Origin: Meinhardsimonia xiamenensis
GTDB taxonomy: Bacteria > Pseudomonadota > Alphaproteobacteria > Rhodobacterales > Rhodobacteraceae
Direction: 5' to 3'
NCBI RefSeq assembly: GCF_900102905.1
Contig: NZ_FNFV01000002.1
Span: forward strand, 1-64,000
Length of the DNA stretch: 64,000 nucleotides
Positions 1-8,786 of this stretch are shown piece after piece. The position numbers were made by a program, and so were the translations under genes. The notes under the pieces were generated by a model. That model had not been told where the DNA came from. It was given only the letters and a program-made list of their open reading frames with translations, and searched no databases. How positions within the stretch are numbered: position 1 is the first letter of the stretch; every line of letters starts with the position of its first letter.

Positions 1-742
<742 letters not shown>

Positions 743-791
743 GCCCGCCCGCCCGCAAAAGGGCGGGGAGCGACTGACAAACCGGTTCGAC

Positions 792-818
792 GTGGGTCGG
801 GGGTGGTCCCCGGCCCAC
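792..818 (+). promoter_or_regulatory. Stem-loop in the tuf-rpsJ spacer
   Basis: The spacer contains an 11-bp stem (left arm 792-802, right arm 808-818, one G-U pair) closed by a 5-nt loop, about 20 nt before the rpsJ ribosome-binding site. No run of T follows, so it does not look like an intrinsic terminator. It lies where S10-operon leaders carry ribosomal-protein control structures in other bacteria; that role is inferred from position only. Confidence 0.45.
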
Positions 819-849
819 CTCTCAACCGAAGCCCGGAAAGGCAAGAAAG

Positions 850-1164
850 ATGGCCATTCAAAGCCAGAACATCCGTATCCGCCTGAAGGCGTTCGACTAC
901 CGGGTGCTCGACGCCAGCACCCGCGAAATCGTCAACACCGCCAAGCGGACCGGTGCGCAGGTGCGCGGGCCGATCCCGCTGCCCAACAAGATCGAGAAGT
1001 ACACCGTGCTGCGTGGCCCGCACATCGACAAGAAGAGCCGCGACCAGTGGGAAATGCGCACCCACAAGCGGCTTCTCGACATTGTCGACCCGACGCCGCA
1101 GACGGTGGACGCCCTGATGAAGCTCGACCTCGCCGCCGGCGTGGATGTCGAGATCAAGGTCTGA
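850..1164 (+). CDS. rpsJ: 30S ribosomal protein S10
   Basis: S10 is a small-subunit head protein that also serves as NusE in transcription antitermination. The 104-residue product has the family length and hallmark stretches ([14 protein letters not shown] near the start, [19 protein letters not shown] in the middle). The ATG is preceded by an AGGCAAGAAAG purine tract. It opens the S10 operon, 107 bp after tuf and 16 bp before L3. Confidence 0.99.
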   Translation: MAIQSQNIRIRLKAFDYRVLDASTREIVNTAKRTGAQVRGPIPLPNKIEKYTVLRGPHIDKKSRDQWEMRTHKRLLDIVDPTPQTVDALMKLDLAAGVDVEIKV

Positions 1165-1180
1165 CGGGAGGGCATCAGCG

Positions 1181-1924
1181 ATGTTGCGCTCTGGAGTGAT
1201 CGCGAAGAAGCTGGGGATGACCCGGCTCTTCATGGAGGACGGACGGCAGGTGCCGGTCACCGTGCTGCAGCTCGACGGCTGCCAGGTGGTCGCGCAGCGC
1301 ACCCCCGAGAAGGACGGCTACTGCGCTGTGCAGCTCGGCGCAGGCACGGCCAAGCCCAAGCGCGTCTCCAAAGCCATGCGTGGGCATTTCGCCGTGGCCA
1401 AGGTGCCGCCGAAGCGCAAGCTGGCCGAATTCCGCGTCGACCCCGAGAACCTGATCCCGGTCGGCGCCGAGATTTCCGCCGACCACTACGTGGAAGGCCA
1501 GTATGTGGACGTCTCCGGCACCTCGATCGGCAAGGGCTTTCAGGGGGCGATGAAGCGCCACAACTTCGGCGGCCTGCGCGCCAGCCACGGTGTGTCGATC
1601 AGCCATCGGTCGCACGGATCGACCGGCCAGTGCCAGGATCCGGGCCGGGTGTTCAAGGGCAAGAAGATGGCGGGCCACATGGGCGCGGTTCGCGTGACCA
1701 CGCAAAACCTGCAGGTGGTCAGGACCGACCCGGAACGCGGGCTCATTATGGTCAAGGGCGCGGTTCCCGGTGCCAAGGGCGGCTGGGTGACGATCAAGGA
1801 CGCGGTCAAGAAGCCGCTTCCCGAGAACGTCGCGAAGCCTGCCGCGCTGAAGACCAACGGCGCCGCCGCCGAGGCTGGCGAGGCCACCGAGGCCGCCCAG
1901 CCGGCCGAAGGAGGTGAGGCATGA
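1181..1924 (+). CDS. rplC: 50S ribosomal protein L3, with Ala/Glu-rich C-terminal tail
   Basis: L3 is an early-assembly large-subunit protein beside the peptidyl-transferase centre. The chosen ATG gives [17 protein letters not shown], the normal L3 start; an upstream in-frame start at 1145 would run into rpsJ and is rejected. The core contains the conserved [15 protein letters not shown] segment and the [14 protein letters not shown] loop. The product is 247 residues, about 35-40 longer than the roughly 209-residue E. coli protein; the extra length is a C-terminal low-complexity tail rich in Ala, Glu and Pro after residue ~215. The stop overlaps the rplD start (ATGA), indicating translational coupling. 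Confidence 0.98.
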   Translation: MLRSGVIAKKLGMTRLFMEDGRQVPVTVLQLDGCQVVAQRTPEKDGYCAVQLGAGTAKPKRVSKAMRGHFAVAKVPPKRKLAEFRVDPENLIPVGAEISADHYVEGQYVDVSGTSIGKGFQGAMKRHNFGGLRASHGVSISHRSHGSTGQCQDPGRVFKGKKMAGHMGAVRVTTQNLQVVRTDPERGLIMVKGAVPGAKGGWVTIKDAVKKPLPENVAKPAALKTNGAAAEAGEATEAAQPAEGGEA

Positions 1925-2541
1925 AACTCGACGTGATCAAGCTTGACGGCAGCAAGGCCGGAACGGTCGAGCTGGCCGACGAGATCTTCGATCTCGAGCC
2001 GCGGGCGGACATCCTGCACCGCGTGGTGCGTTGGCAGCGCAACAAGGCGCAGGCCGGGACCCACAAGGTCAAGACCCGCTCGGAGACGAGCTACTCGGGC
2101 AAGAAGATCTACCGCCAGAAAGGCACCGGCGGCGCCCGCCACGGTGACCGCAACGCGCCGATCTTCCGCCACGGTGGCGTGTACAAGGGCCCCGTGCCGC
2201 GCAGCCACGCGCATGACCTTCCCAAGAAGGTGCGCAAGCTGGGCCTGAAGATGGCGCTTTCGGCCAAGGCCAAGGCCGGCGAGATCGTCGTGCTCGACGC
2301 CGCCGAGGTGGCCGAGCCCAAGACCGGGCCGCTTGCGCGGCAGGTGCGTGCGCTCGGCTGGAAGCGCGCGCTCGTGATCGACGGGCCGGAGGTTGATGCC
2401 AATTTCGCCCGCGCCGCGGCCAACATCGAGGGCCTCGATGTGCTGCCGTCGGTCGGGGCCAACGTCTATGACATCCTGCGCCGTGACACGATCGTGCTCA
2501 CGAAGGCCGGTGTCGAAGCTCTGGAGGCGCGGCTGAAATGA
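1921..2541 (+). CDS. rplD: 50S ribosomal protein L4
   Basis: L4 lines the peptide exit tunnel and, in enterobacteria, represses its own S10 operon. The 206-residue product has the expected tunnel-loop motif ([19 protein letters not shown], about residues 65-85) and the C-terminal globular fold. It overlaps L3 by 4 bp (ATGA) and L23 by 4 bp. Whether L4 autoregulates here is not known; the stem-loop before rpsJ is the obvious place to look. Confidence 0.98.
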   Translation: MKLDVIKLDGSKAGTVELADEIFDLEPRADILHRVVRWQRNKAQAGTHKVKTRSETSYSGKKIYRQKGTGGARHGDRNAPIFRHGGVYKGPVPRSHAHDLPKKVRKLGLKMALSAKAKAGEIVVLDAAEVAEPKTGPLARQVRALGWKRALVIDGPEVDANFARAAANIEGLDVLPSVGANVYDILRRDTIVLTKAGVEALEARLK

Positions 2542-2834
2542 GTGCGAAACCCGAACACTACGACGTGATCCGCAAGCCGATCATCACCGAGAAGGCAACC
2601 ATGGCCTCCGAGAACGGGGCCGTTGTCTTCGAAGTGGCGATGGATGCCAACAAGCCGCAGATCAAGGAAGCGGTGGAGGCGCTGTTCGGCGTGAAGGTGA
2701 AGGCGGTCAACACCACCATCACCAAGGGCAAGACCAAGCGGTTCCGCGGCATTCGCGGCCGCCGCAAGGACGTCAAGAAGGCCTACGTGACCCTCGAGGA
2801 GGGCAACACGATTGACGTGACCACCGGTCTCTAA
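2538..2834 (+). CDS. rplW: 50S ribosomal protein L23
   Basis: L23 sits at the tunnel exit and docks trigger factor and SRP. The 98-residue product opens with [20 protein letters not shown], the usual N-terminal motif, and carries the [20 protein letters not shown] extension that enters the tunnel wall. It starts within the rplD stop (ATGA overlap). A 140-bp spacer with a hairpin separates it from rplB. Confidence 0.98.
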   Translation: MSAKPEHYDVIRKPIITEKATMASENGAVVFEVAMDANKPQIKEAVEALFGVKVKAVNTTITKGKTKRFRGIRGRRKDVKKAYVTLEEGNTIDVTTGL

Positions 2835-2850
2835 TAGAGAGCGGCGACCT

Positions 2851-2872
2851 CGGCCCCGGGCAACCGGGGCCG
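2851..2872 (+). promoter_or_regulatory. GC-rich hairpin between rplW and rplB
   Basis: The perfect 9-bp stem CGGCCCCGG/CCGGGGCCG is closed by a GCAA loop. It is followed by only weak T content (CATTTCGG), so it may be an RNA-stabilising or processing hairpin inside the S10 operon, or a weak terminator. The function is inferred from structure only. Confidence 0.45.
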
Positions 2873-2974
2873 CGGGCATTTCGGCTATCGGACGGGATAT
2901 GCGCCCCCGGCGGCCGGACAGCAACCGAAATGAACCGGGCCCACGGGCCCACGAGCCAACGGAAGACAGGAAGC

Positions 2975-3817
2975 ATGGCACTCAAGTCGTACAAGCCGAC
3001 GACGCCTGGCCAGCGCGGGCTGGTGCTGATCGACCGTTCGGAGCTTTGGAAAGGCCGCCCTGTGAAGGCCCTCACCGAGGGCCTCACCAAGAAGGCAGGC
3101 CGGAACAACACCGGACGGATCACGATGCGCCGCCGCGGAGGTGGGGCGAAGCGTCTTTACCGCATCGTCGATTTCAAGCGTCGCAAGTTCGACGTTCCGG
3201 CCACGGTGGAGCGGATCGAATACGACCCGAACCGCACCGCCTTCATCGCGCTGATCCGTTACGAGGACGGCGAGCAGGCCTACATTCTGGCTCCCCAGCG
3301 TCTGGCGGTGGGCGACAAGGTGGTCGCCGGCCTGAAGGTTGACGTGAAGCCGGGCAACGCGATGCCCTTCACCGGCATGCCGATCGGCACCATCGTGCAC
3401 AATATCGAGCTCAAGCCCGGGCGCGGCGGGCAGCTGGCGCGTGCCGCCGGCACCTATGCCCAGTTCGTCGGCCGGGACGGCGGCTACGCGCAGATCCGTC
3501 TGAGCTCGGGCGAGCTGCGGATGGTGCGCCAGGAGTGCATGGCCACGGTCGGCGCCGTGTCGAACCCGGACAATTCGAACCAGAACCTCGGCAAGGCCGG
3601 GCGCAGCCGGCATCTGGGCCGCCGTCCGGCGGTGCGCGGCGTGGCGATGAACCCGGTCGATCACCCGCATGGTGGTGGTGAGGGCCGGACCTCCGGCGGC
3701 CGTCACCCGGTCACTCCCTGGGGCAAGCCCACGAAGGGCGCGCGTACGCGCGACCGCAACAAGCCGTCGTCGAAGCTGATCATCCGCTCGCGGCACGCCA
3801 AGAAGAAGGGGCGCTGA
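2975..3817 (+). CDS. rplB: 50S ribosomal protein L2
   Basis: L2 is the universally conserved large-subunit protein needed for subunit association and peptidyl transfer. The 280-residue product starts [15 protein letters not shown] and includes the [18 protein letters not shown] motif, whose His is important for activity in the family. The start at 2975 is preferred over an upstream in-frame ATG (2930) because it matches the family N-terminus and has an AGGAAGC purine box. It begins after the 140-bp rplW spacer and leads directly into S19. Confidence 0.98.
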   Translation: MALKSYKPTTPGQRGLVLIDRSELWKGRPVKALTEGLTKKAGRNNTGRITMRRRGGGAKRLYRIVDFKRRKFDVPATVERIEYDPNRTAFIALIRYEDGEQAYILAPQRLAVGDKVVAGLKVDVKPGNAMPFTGMPIGTIVHNIELKPGRGGQLARAAGTYAQFVGRDGGYAQIRLSSGELRMVRQECMATVGAVSNPDNSNQNLGKAGRSRHLGRRPAVRGVAMNPVDHPHGGGEGRTSGGRHPVTPWGKPTKGARTRDRNKPSSKLIIRSRHAKKKGR

Positions 3818-3820
3818 TCC

Positions 3821-4099
3821 ATGGCACGTTCGGTTTGGAAGGGGCCCTTTGTCGACTCCTACGTCCTGAAGAAGGCGGAAAAGGCGCGCGCATCGGGCCG
3901 CAAGGAAGTCATCAAGATCTGGTCGCGGCGATCCACGATCCTGCCGCAGTTCGTCGGCCTGACCTTTGGAGTGTACAACGGCCGCAAGCACATCCCGGTG
4001 CTCGTCACCGAGGAGATGATCGGCCAGAAGTTCGGCGAATACGCGCCCACCCGCACCTTCTACGGGCACGCGGCCGACAAGAAAGCGAAGAGGAAGTAA
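3821..4099 (+). CDS. rpsS: 30S ribosomal protein S19
   Basis: S19 binds the 16S 3' domain with S13 in the head of the small subunit. The 92-residue product begins [20 protein letters not shown] and contains the conserved [21 protein letters not shown] segment split by no insertions. It lies 3 bp after L2 and 3 bp before L22, in the standard order. Confidence 0.98.
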   Translation: MARSVWKGPFVDSYVLKKAEKARASGRKEVIKIWSRRSTILPQFVGLTFGVYNGRKHIPVLVTEEMIGQKFGEYAPTRTFYGHAADKKAKRK

Positions 4100-4102
4100 G
4101 CC

Positions 4103-4483
4103 ATGGGTAAGGAGAAGAATCCGCGCCGCGTGGCCGAGAACGAGGCGATGGCCAAGACGCGCATGCTGCGTGTCAGCCCGCAGAAGCTGAACCTCGTCGC
4201 CGCCATGATCCGCGGCAAGCCGGTGGAAAAGGCATTGGCCGATCTCACCTTCTCGAAAAAGCGCATCGCCGTCGACGTCAAGAAGTGCCTGCAGTCGGCG
4301 ATTGCCAATGCCGAGAACAACCACGGGCTGGATGTGGACGAGCTTGTCGTCGCCGAGGCCTGGGTGGGCAAGAACCTTGTGATGAAGCGGGGCCGTCCGC
4401 GGGCCCGTGGTCGCTTCGGCCGCATCAACAAGCCGTTCTCCGAGCTCACGATCAAGGTGCGTCAAGTCGAGGAGCGAGCCTAA
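4103..4483 (+). CDS. rplV: 50S ribosomal protein L22
   Basis: L22 lines the exit tunnel with a long beta-hairpin. The 126-residue product has the tunnel-tip region [17 protein letters not shown] near its C-terminus and the helical core [16 protein letters not shown]. Its last base is shared with the rpsC ATG, so the two genes are tightly coupled. Confidence 0.98.
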   Translation: MGKEKNPRRVAENEAMAKTRMLRVSPQKLNLVAAMIRGKPVEKALADLTFSKKRIAVDVKKCLQSAIANAENNHGLDVDELVVAEAWVGKNLVMKRGRPRARGRFGRINKPFSELTIKVRQVEERA

Positions 4484-5190
4484 TGGGTCACAAGGTCAAC
4501 CCCGTCGGCATGCGTCTGCAGGTCAACCGCACCTGGGACAGCCGCTGGTATGCCGACAAGAAGGAATATGGCGATCTGCTTCTCGAGGATGTGCGCATCC
4601 GCGATTTCATCCGGAAGGAGTGCAAGCAGGCCGGCATCAGCCGCGTGATCATCGAGCGCCCGCACCGCAAGTGCCGCGTGACGATCCACACCGCGCGGCC
4701 GGGTGTCATCATCGGCAAGAAGGGCGCCGATATCGAGACTCTGCGCAAGAAGCTTGCGAAGATGACCGACTCGGAGCTGCACCTCAACATCGTCGAGGTG
4801 CGCAAGCCCGAGCTTGACGCCCAGCTTGTCGCCGAGTCGATCGCTCAGCAGCTCGAGCGCCGCGTGTCGTTCCGCCGGGCCATGAAGCGGGCGGTGCAGA
4901 ACTCGATGCGCATGGGCGCGCTCGGGATCCGGGTCAACGTTGCCGGCCGCCTTGGCGGTGCGGAGATCGCCCGCACCGAGTGGTATCGCGAAGGCCGCGT
5001 GCCGCTGCACACGCTGCGTGCGGACATCGACTACGCCCGTGCCGAAGCGATGACGCCGTACGGTGTCATCGGGGTCAAGGTGTGGATCTACAAGGGCGAC
5101 ATCATGGAGCACGATCCCTCGGCCCATGACCGTCGCATCCAGGAGATCCAGGAAGGCCCTGCGCCGCGTGGCGCCGGCGGCCGCCGCTGA
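4483..5190 (+). CDS. rpsC: 30S ribosomal protein S3
   Basis: S3 forms part of the mRNA entry channel and has helicase-like function with S4 and S5. The 235-residue product has the KH-domain GxxG loop ([11 protein letters not shown], residues ~73-83) and the C-terminal [17 protein letters not shown] motif. The ATG at 4483 overlaps the L22 stop by one base and gives the family start [13 protein letters not shown]; the long upstream open extension lies inside rplV and is not coding. Confidence 0.98.
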   Translation: MGHKVNPVGMRLQVNRTWDSRWYADKKEYGDLLLEDVRIRDFIRKECKQAGISRVIIERPHRKCRVTIHTARPGVIIGKKGADIETLRKKLAKMTDSELHLNIVEVRKPELDAQLVAESIAQQLERRVSFRRAMKRAVQNSMRMGALGIRVNVAGRLGGAEIARTEWYREGRVPLHTLRADIDYARAEAMTPYGVIGVKVWIYKGDIMEHDPSAHDRRIQEIQEGPAPRGAGGRR

Positions 5191-5202
5191 GGAGAATGCG
5201 AG

Positions 5203-5616
5203 ATGCTTCAACCCAAGCGCACCAAATACCGCAAACAGCAGAAGGGCCGCATCCACGGTCAGGCCAAGGGCGGCTTCGAGCTCAACTTCGGCACCTACGG
5301 GCTGAAGGCGCTTGAGCCCGAGCGGATCACCGCCCGCCAGATCGAGGCCGCGCGCCGCGCGCTGACCCGACACATGAAGCGTCAGGGCCGGGTGTGGATC
5401 CGCATCTTCCCCGATGTGCCGGTGACCTCCAAGCCCACCGAAGTGCGGATGGGCAAGGGCAAGGGCTCGGTCGATTACTGGGCGGCCAAGGTCAAGCCGG
5501 GGCGGATCATGTTCGAGATCGACGGCGTGAGCGAGGCGGTGGCGCGCGAGGCGCTCAGGCTCGCGGCGATGAAGCTGCCGATCAAGACGCGCACCGTGGT
5601 TCGCGAAGACTGGTAG
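5203..5616 (+). CDS. rplP: 50S ribosomal protein L16
   Basis: L16 organises the A-site region of the large subunit. The 137-residue product starts [16 protein letters not shown] and includes [16 protein letters not shown]; its Arg82 aligns with E. coli Arg81, the arginine hydroxylated by the oxygenase RoxA/YcfD. Normally L29 and S17 follow immediately; here a strong intrinsic terminator and an unrelated transporter cassette follow instead, so L16 is the last gene of this S10 transcription unit. Confidence 0.98.
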   Translation: MLQPKRTKYRKQQKGRIHGQAKGGFELNFGTYGLKALEPERITARQIEAARRALTRHMKRQGRVWIRIFPDVPVTSKPTEVRMGKGKGSVDYWAAKVKPGRIMFEIDGVSEAVAREALRLAAMKLPIKTRTVVREDW

Positions 5617-5642
5617 ATTTCGCGCTTCCGCGAGAGTTCAAG

Positions 5643-5682
5643 GGCCCCCGCCGGCATCCCCGGCGGGGGCCTTGCATTTTTC
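5643..5682 (+). terminator. Intrinsic terminator after rplP
   Basis: A 12-bp perfect GC stem (5643-5654 with 5660-5671, 5-nt loop) is followed by TTGCATTTTTCG. This is the clearest rho-independent terminator in the window. It closes the S10 operon after L16 and isolates the downstream tct cassette from ribosomal protein transcription. Confidence 0.85.
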
Positions 5683-5849
5683 GTGGACATCCTCTCCTTC
5701 CGGTTCTCCCGGTGCGGCCGCAGTCCCGCCATGACACGTGGAGCTCGGCGCATTCGTGCAAAGTCTTCCCAAAACGGCGGCGAAATGTAATGTGGTCGGA
5801 CCGGACGGAGCCTGGCGTTCCGTCCCGCGCAATCCATGGGAGGGAACAC

Positions 5850-6824
5850 ATCAAGAGAAGAGGATTTTTCGCCAGCCTCGCGGCAGGCGTTCTCATGACT
5901 TTCGGCGCTGCTGCGCCGGCCTCGGCGGCGATGGAGTGCATCGCGCCCGCGAACCCGGGTGGTGGATGGGACTTCACCTGCCGGCAGATCGGCAAGATCA
6001 TGTACGAGCTTGGCCTTGTCGACGAGCCGGTGCAGGTGACCAACATGGCCGGCGGCGGCGGGGGGCTCGCCTTTGCCCATGTCGTCAACGAGCGCAATGA
6101 CGATCCGAACCTGATCGTGGCGGCCAGCCAGGCCACAGCGACGCGGCTGGCGCAGAACGCCTATGGCGGTCTGAAGGCCGATCAGGTGCGTTTCGTGGGG
6201 GCCATCGGCGCTGACCCCGGCGTGATCGTCGTGGCCGCCGACAGCCCCTACAAGTCGCTCAAGGATCTCGTGGAAGCGGTGAAGTCCGACCCGTCATCCG
6301 TCAGCTTTGCCGGCGGCTCGGCCGCGGGTGGCTTCGACCATCTGAAGGTTCTGATGATCCTCAAGAAGGCCGGCTTCGACGACATCCGCAAGGTCAAGTA
6401 CATCGGCGTTGACGGCGGCGCCGACGCGATCACCCAGGTGATCGGCGGTCATGCCACGGCGATGACCGGCGACATGTCCGAAATCGTCGGTTTCCTGAAG
6501 TCGGGCGAGGTGCGCGCGCTTGCGGTCCTGACCGAGGAGCGCGTTCCGGGCTTCGAGGACATCCCGACCGCCAAGGAGCAGGGCTATGACGTGGTGGCGG
6601 TGAACTGGCGCGGCCTCTACGTGCCCAAGGGCATCTCCGACGAGCGCTTCAACGAGATCGCCGAGATGCTGCGCAAGGTCGCCGAAAGCGAGCAGTGGAA
6701 GGAAGCGATGAAAGCCAATGGTCTGGCTCCCTTCACCAAGGTCGGCGGCGACTTCCAGGAGTGGGTGAATCAGGTGATCAAGGACACCGAGGAGCTCAGC
6801 CGCGAAATCGGGGTCATCCAGTGA
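5850..6824 (+). CDS. tctC: Tripartite tricarboxylate transporter, periplasmic substrate-binding protein (TctC/Bug family)
   Basis: TctC-type proteins capture carboxylates in the periplasm and pass them to the TctA/TctB membrane pair. From 5850 the product reads (I/M)KRRGFFASLAAGVLMTFG then APASAA, a textbook signal peptide, followed by a ~300-residue Bug fold (MECIAPANPGGGWDFTCRQI, then AGGGGGLAFAHV). The total of 324 residues fits the family. The codon at 5850 is ATC, not ATG, with GGGAGGG 5 nt upstream; the nearest in-frame ATG (5790) would bury the signal peptide behind 20 residues and lacks a ribosome-binding site, and ATG 5894 would cut the signal peptide. I therefore place the start at ATC, either a rare AUC start or a base error. 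The stop overlaps tctB. The substrate is unknown. Confidence 0.9.
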   Translation: MKRRGFFASLAAGVLMTFGAAAPASAAMECIAPANPGGGWDFTCRQIGKIMYELGLVDEPVQVTNMAGGGGGLAFAHVVNERNDDPNLIVAASQATATRLAQNAYGGLKADQVRFVGAIGADPGVIVVAADSPYKSLKDLVEAVKSDPSSVSFAGGSAAGGFDHLKVLMILKKAGFDDIRKVKYIGVDGGADAITQVIGGHATAMTGDMSEIVGFLKSGEVRALAVLTEERVPGFEDIPTAKEQGYDVVAVNWRGLYVPKGISDERFNEIAEMLRKVAESEQWKEAMKANGLAPFTKVGGDFQEWVNQVIKDTEELSREIGVIQ

Positions 6825-7264
6825 TGATCTCCGACCGGATCTTCGGTCTGGTCGTCACTCTGGTGGCGCTCGCCTACATCGCGAGCGCCACGCAGATCCA
6901 GACGAGCTTTCTGTCCGATCCGGTGGGGTCGAAGACCTTTCCGATCCTGATCGGCGCGGTGGCGGCGCTGTGCGGCGTCATCGTCATGCTCCGCCCCGAC
7001 CCCGACCCGCAATGGCCCGGCCTGCGCCGCCTCGGCGCAATCGCCTTCGCGCTGGTGGTGCTGGTCGCCTACGCCTATGCGCTGAAACCCATGGGCTTTC
7101 TCATTCCCACCGCCATCGCCGCGGGGCTCCTGGCCTACCAGATCTCGCCGCGCCCCGTGCCGGCGGCGCTGACGGGGCTTGGGCTGTCGCTGGGTCTGTT
7201 CGTGATCTTCAAATATGCTCTCGGGCTTGGCCTTGTGGCTTTTCCGAAGGGCTGGCTTGGCTGA
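6824..7264 (+). CDS. tctB: Tripartite tricarboxylate transporter, small membrane subunit TctB
   Basis: TctB is the small four-helix inner-membrane subunit of the Na+- or H+-coupled TTT importer. The 146-residue product has about four hydrophobic helices (around residues 5-20, 34-52, 63-82, 92-135). The ATG overlaps the tctC stop by one base. tctA follows 3 bp later, so the three genes form one unit. The sequence is weakly conserved, as usual for this subunit, and the call leans on position and helix pattern. Confidence 0.9.
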   Translation: MISDRIFGLVVTLVALAYIASATQIQTSFLSDPVGSKTFPILIGAVAALCGVIVMLRPDPDPQWPGLRRLGAIAFALVVLVAYAYALKPMGFLIPTAIAAGLLAYQISPRPVPAALTGLGLSLGLFVIFKYALGLGLVAFPKGWLG

Positions 7265-7267
7265 ACC

Positions 7268-8773
7268 ATGGACATTCTGACCAATCTCGCGCTGGGTTTT
7301 TCGGTGGCGCTCACGCCCTTCACGCTGATGCTGGCGGTCATCGGCTGTTTTCTCGGCACCATCATCGGCGCGCTGCCGGGGCTCGGGCCATCGAACGGTG
7401 TGGCGATCCTCATTCCGATCACCTTCACCATGGGTCTCGATGCCACGTCGGCTCTGGTGCTGATGACGGCGGTCTACTACGGGGCGATGTATGGGGGGCG
7501 GATCTCGTCGATCCTTCTCAACATCCCCGGTGACGAACCGGCGCTGATGACCACGCTTGACGGCTACCCGATGGCCAAGCAGGGCCGGGCGGGGGATGCG
7601 CTGGTGATCTCGGGGGTGGCCTCCTTCGTCGGTGCCTTTCTCGCCACCATCGGGCTGATGCTGCTTGCCCCGCTGCTTGCGGGCATAACCTACCGTTTCG
7701 GCCCGCCCGAGTATTTCGCGCTCTACATGCTGGCCTTCTGCACGCTGGGCGGCATTGCCTCCAACAACCAGGCGAAGGCGGCGATCTCGGCCTGCATCGG
7801 CCTTGGCATCGCCATGATCGGGCTCGACAACACCACCGGCATGCCGCGCTTCACCTTCGGCAACATGCATCTGATGGACGGGGTGGATTTTCTCGTGGCG
7901 ATCGTCGGGCTCTTCGCCATTTCCGAGGTGTTCGTGTTCATCGAGAGCCACGGTCAGAGCACGTCCATCGGCGTGCGGCTCAAGAAGGTCACCGTGCCGG
8001 TGCGCGACATCCTGGCCAGCGGCTGGACGATGCTCCGCGGCTCGCTCGTGGGCTTCATTGCCGGGGTTCTGCCGGGCGCGGGCGCCTCGCTCGGCTCCTT
8101 CCTTGCCTACATGTCGGAGAAGGCGATTGCCGGTGATAAGGCGGGTTTCGGCACCGGCAACCCCAAGGGCGTGGCCGCGCCGGAGGCCGGCAACAACGCT
8201 GCCGCCGGTGGCGCGCTGGTGCCGATGCTGACGCTCGGCGTGCCGGGCTCGGGTACCACCGCGGTACTGCTCGCGCTGCTGATGACGCTCAACATCACGC
8301 CGGGGCCGACGCTCTTTGCCGAGAAGCCCGATGTGGTGTGGGGGCTCATCGCCTCGCTGCTGATCGCCAACTTCGTGCTTCTGGCGATGAACGTGCCCAT
8401 GGTGAAGCTTTTCGTGCGCATCCTGCAGGTGCCGCCCCATGTGCTCCTGCCGGGGGTGACGATGGTCTCCTTCGTCGGCATCTACTCGCTCTCGGGCAGC
8501 TATTTCGACCTTCTGATGATGGTCGGCTTCGGCCTGCTCGGCTGGGCGCTGCGCAAGCTCGACGTGCCGACGGTGCCGATCATCCTCGGCATCCTGCTCG
8601 GCAACAACATGGAGGACTCCTTGCGCCGCGCGATGGTGCTGTCGGACGGGGACTGGACCTATCTGTTCTCCTCGCCCATCTCCATCGGGCTCTGGATCGC
8701 CGCGGTGGTCGGGTTCGTCGCGCCGATCTTCCTGCGTCCGTTCCTGCGCCGGCCGCAGGCGATCACCGACTGA
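7268..8773 (+). CDS. tctA: Tripartite tricarboxylate transporter, large membrane subunit TctA
   Basis: TctA is the large (about 12-helix) permease subunit. The 501-residue product has the family-typical length and conserved glycine-rich stretches: GALPGLGPSNGVAILIPITF near the N-terminus, YGGRISSILLNIPGDEPALM, and GVAAPEAGNNAAAGGALVPM with GVPGSGTTAVLL in the second half. It is co-transcribed with tctC and tctB. The next gene (AtuA family) starts 13 bp downstream, suggesting the imported compound is handled by those enzymes. Confidence 0.96.
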   Translation: MDILTNLALGFSVALTPFTLMLAVIGCFLGTIIGALPGLGPSNGVAILIPITFTMGLDATSALVLMTAVYYGAMYGGRISSILLNIPGDEPALMTTLDGYPMAKQGRAGDALVISGVASFVGAFLATIGLMLLAPLLAGITYRFGPPEYFALYMLAFCTLGGIASNNQAKAAISACIGLGIAMIGLDNTTGMPRFTFGNMHLMDGVDFLVAIVGLFAISEVFVFIESHGQSTSIGVRLKKVTVPVRDILASGWTMLRGSLVGFIAGVLPGAGASLGSFLAYMSEKAIAGDKAGFGTGNPKGVAAPEAGNNAAAGGALVPMLTLGVPGSGTTAVLLALLMTLNITPGPTLFAEKPDVVWGLIASLLIANFVLLAMNVPMVKLFVRILQVPPHVLLPGVTMVSFVGIYSLSGSYFDLLMMVGFGLLGWALRKLDVPTVPIILGILLGNNMEDSLRRAMVLSDGDWTYLFSSPISIGLWIAAVVGFVAPIFLRPFLRRPQAITD

Positions 8774-8786
8774 GGAGGAGCGGCGG

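Noticed and set aside
2885-4465. Open frame of 526 codons antisense to L2, S19 and L22
   Set aside because: Ribosomal protein genes on the plus strand are certain; the minus frame has no homology-like features.
5394-5849. tctC starting at the far upstream ATG (5394) or ATG 5790
   Set aside because: The first lies inside rplP and crosses the terminator; the second places 20 residues before the signal peptide and has no ribosome-binding site.
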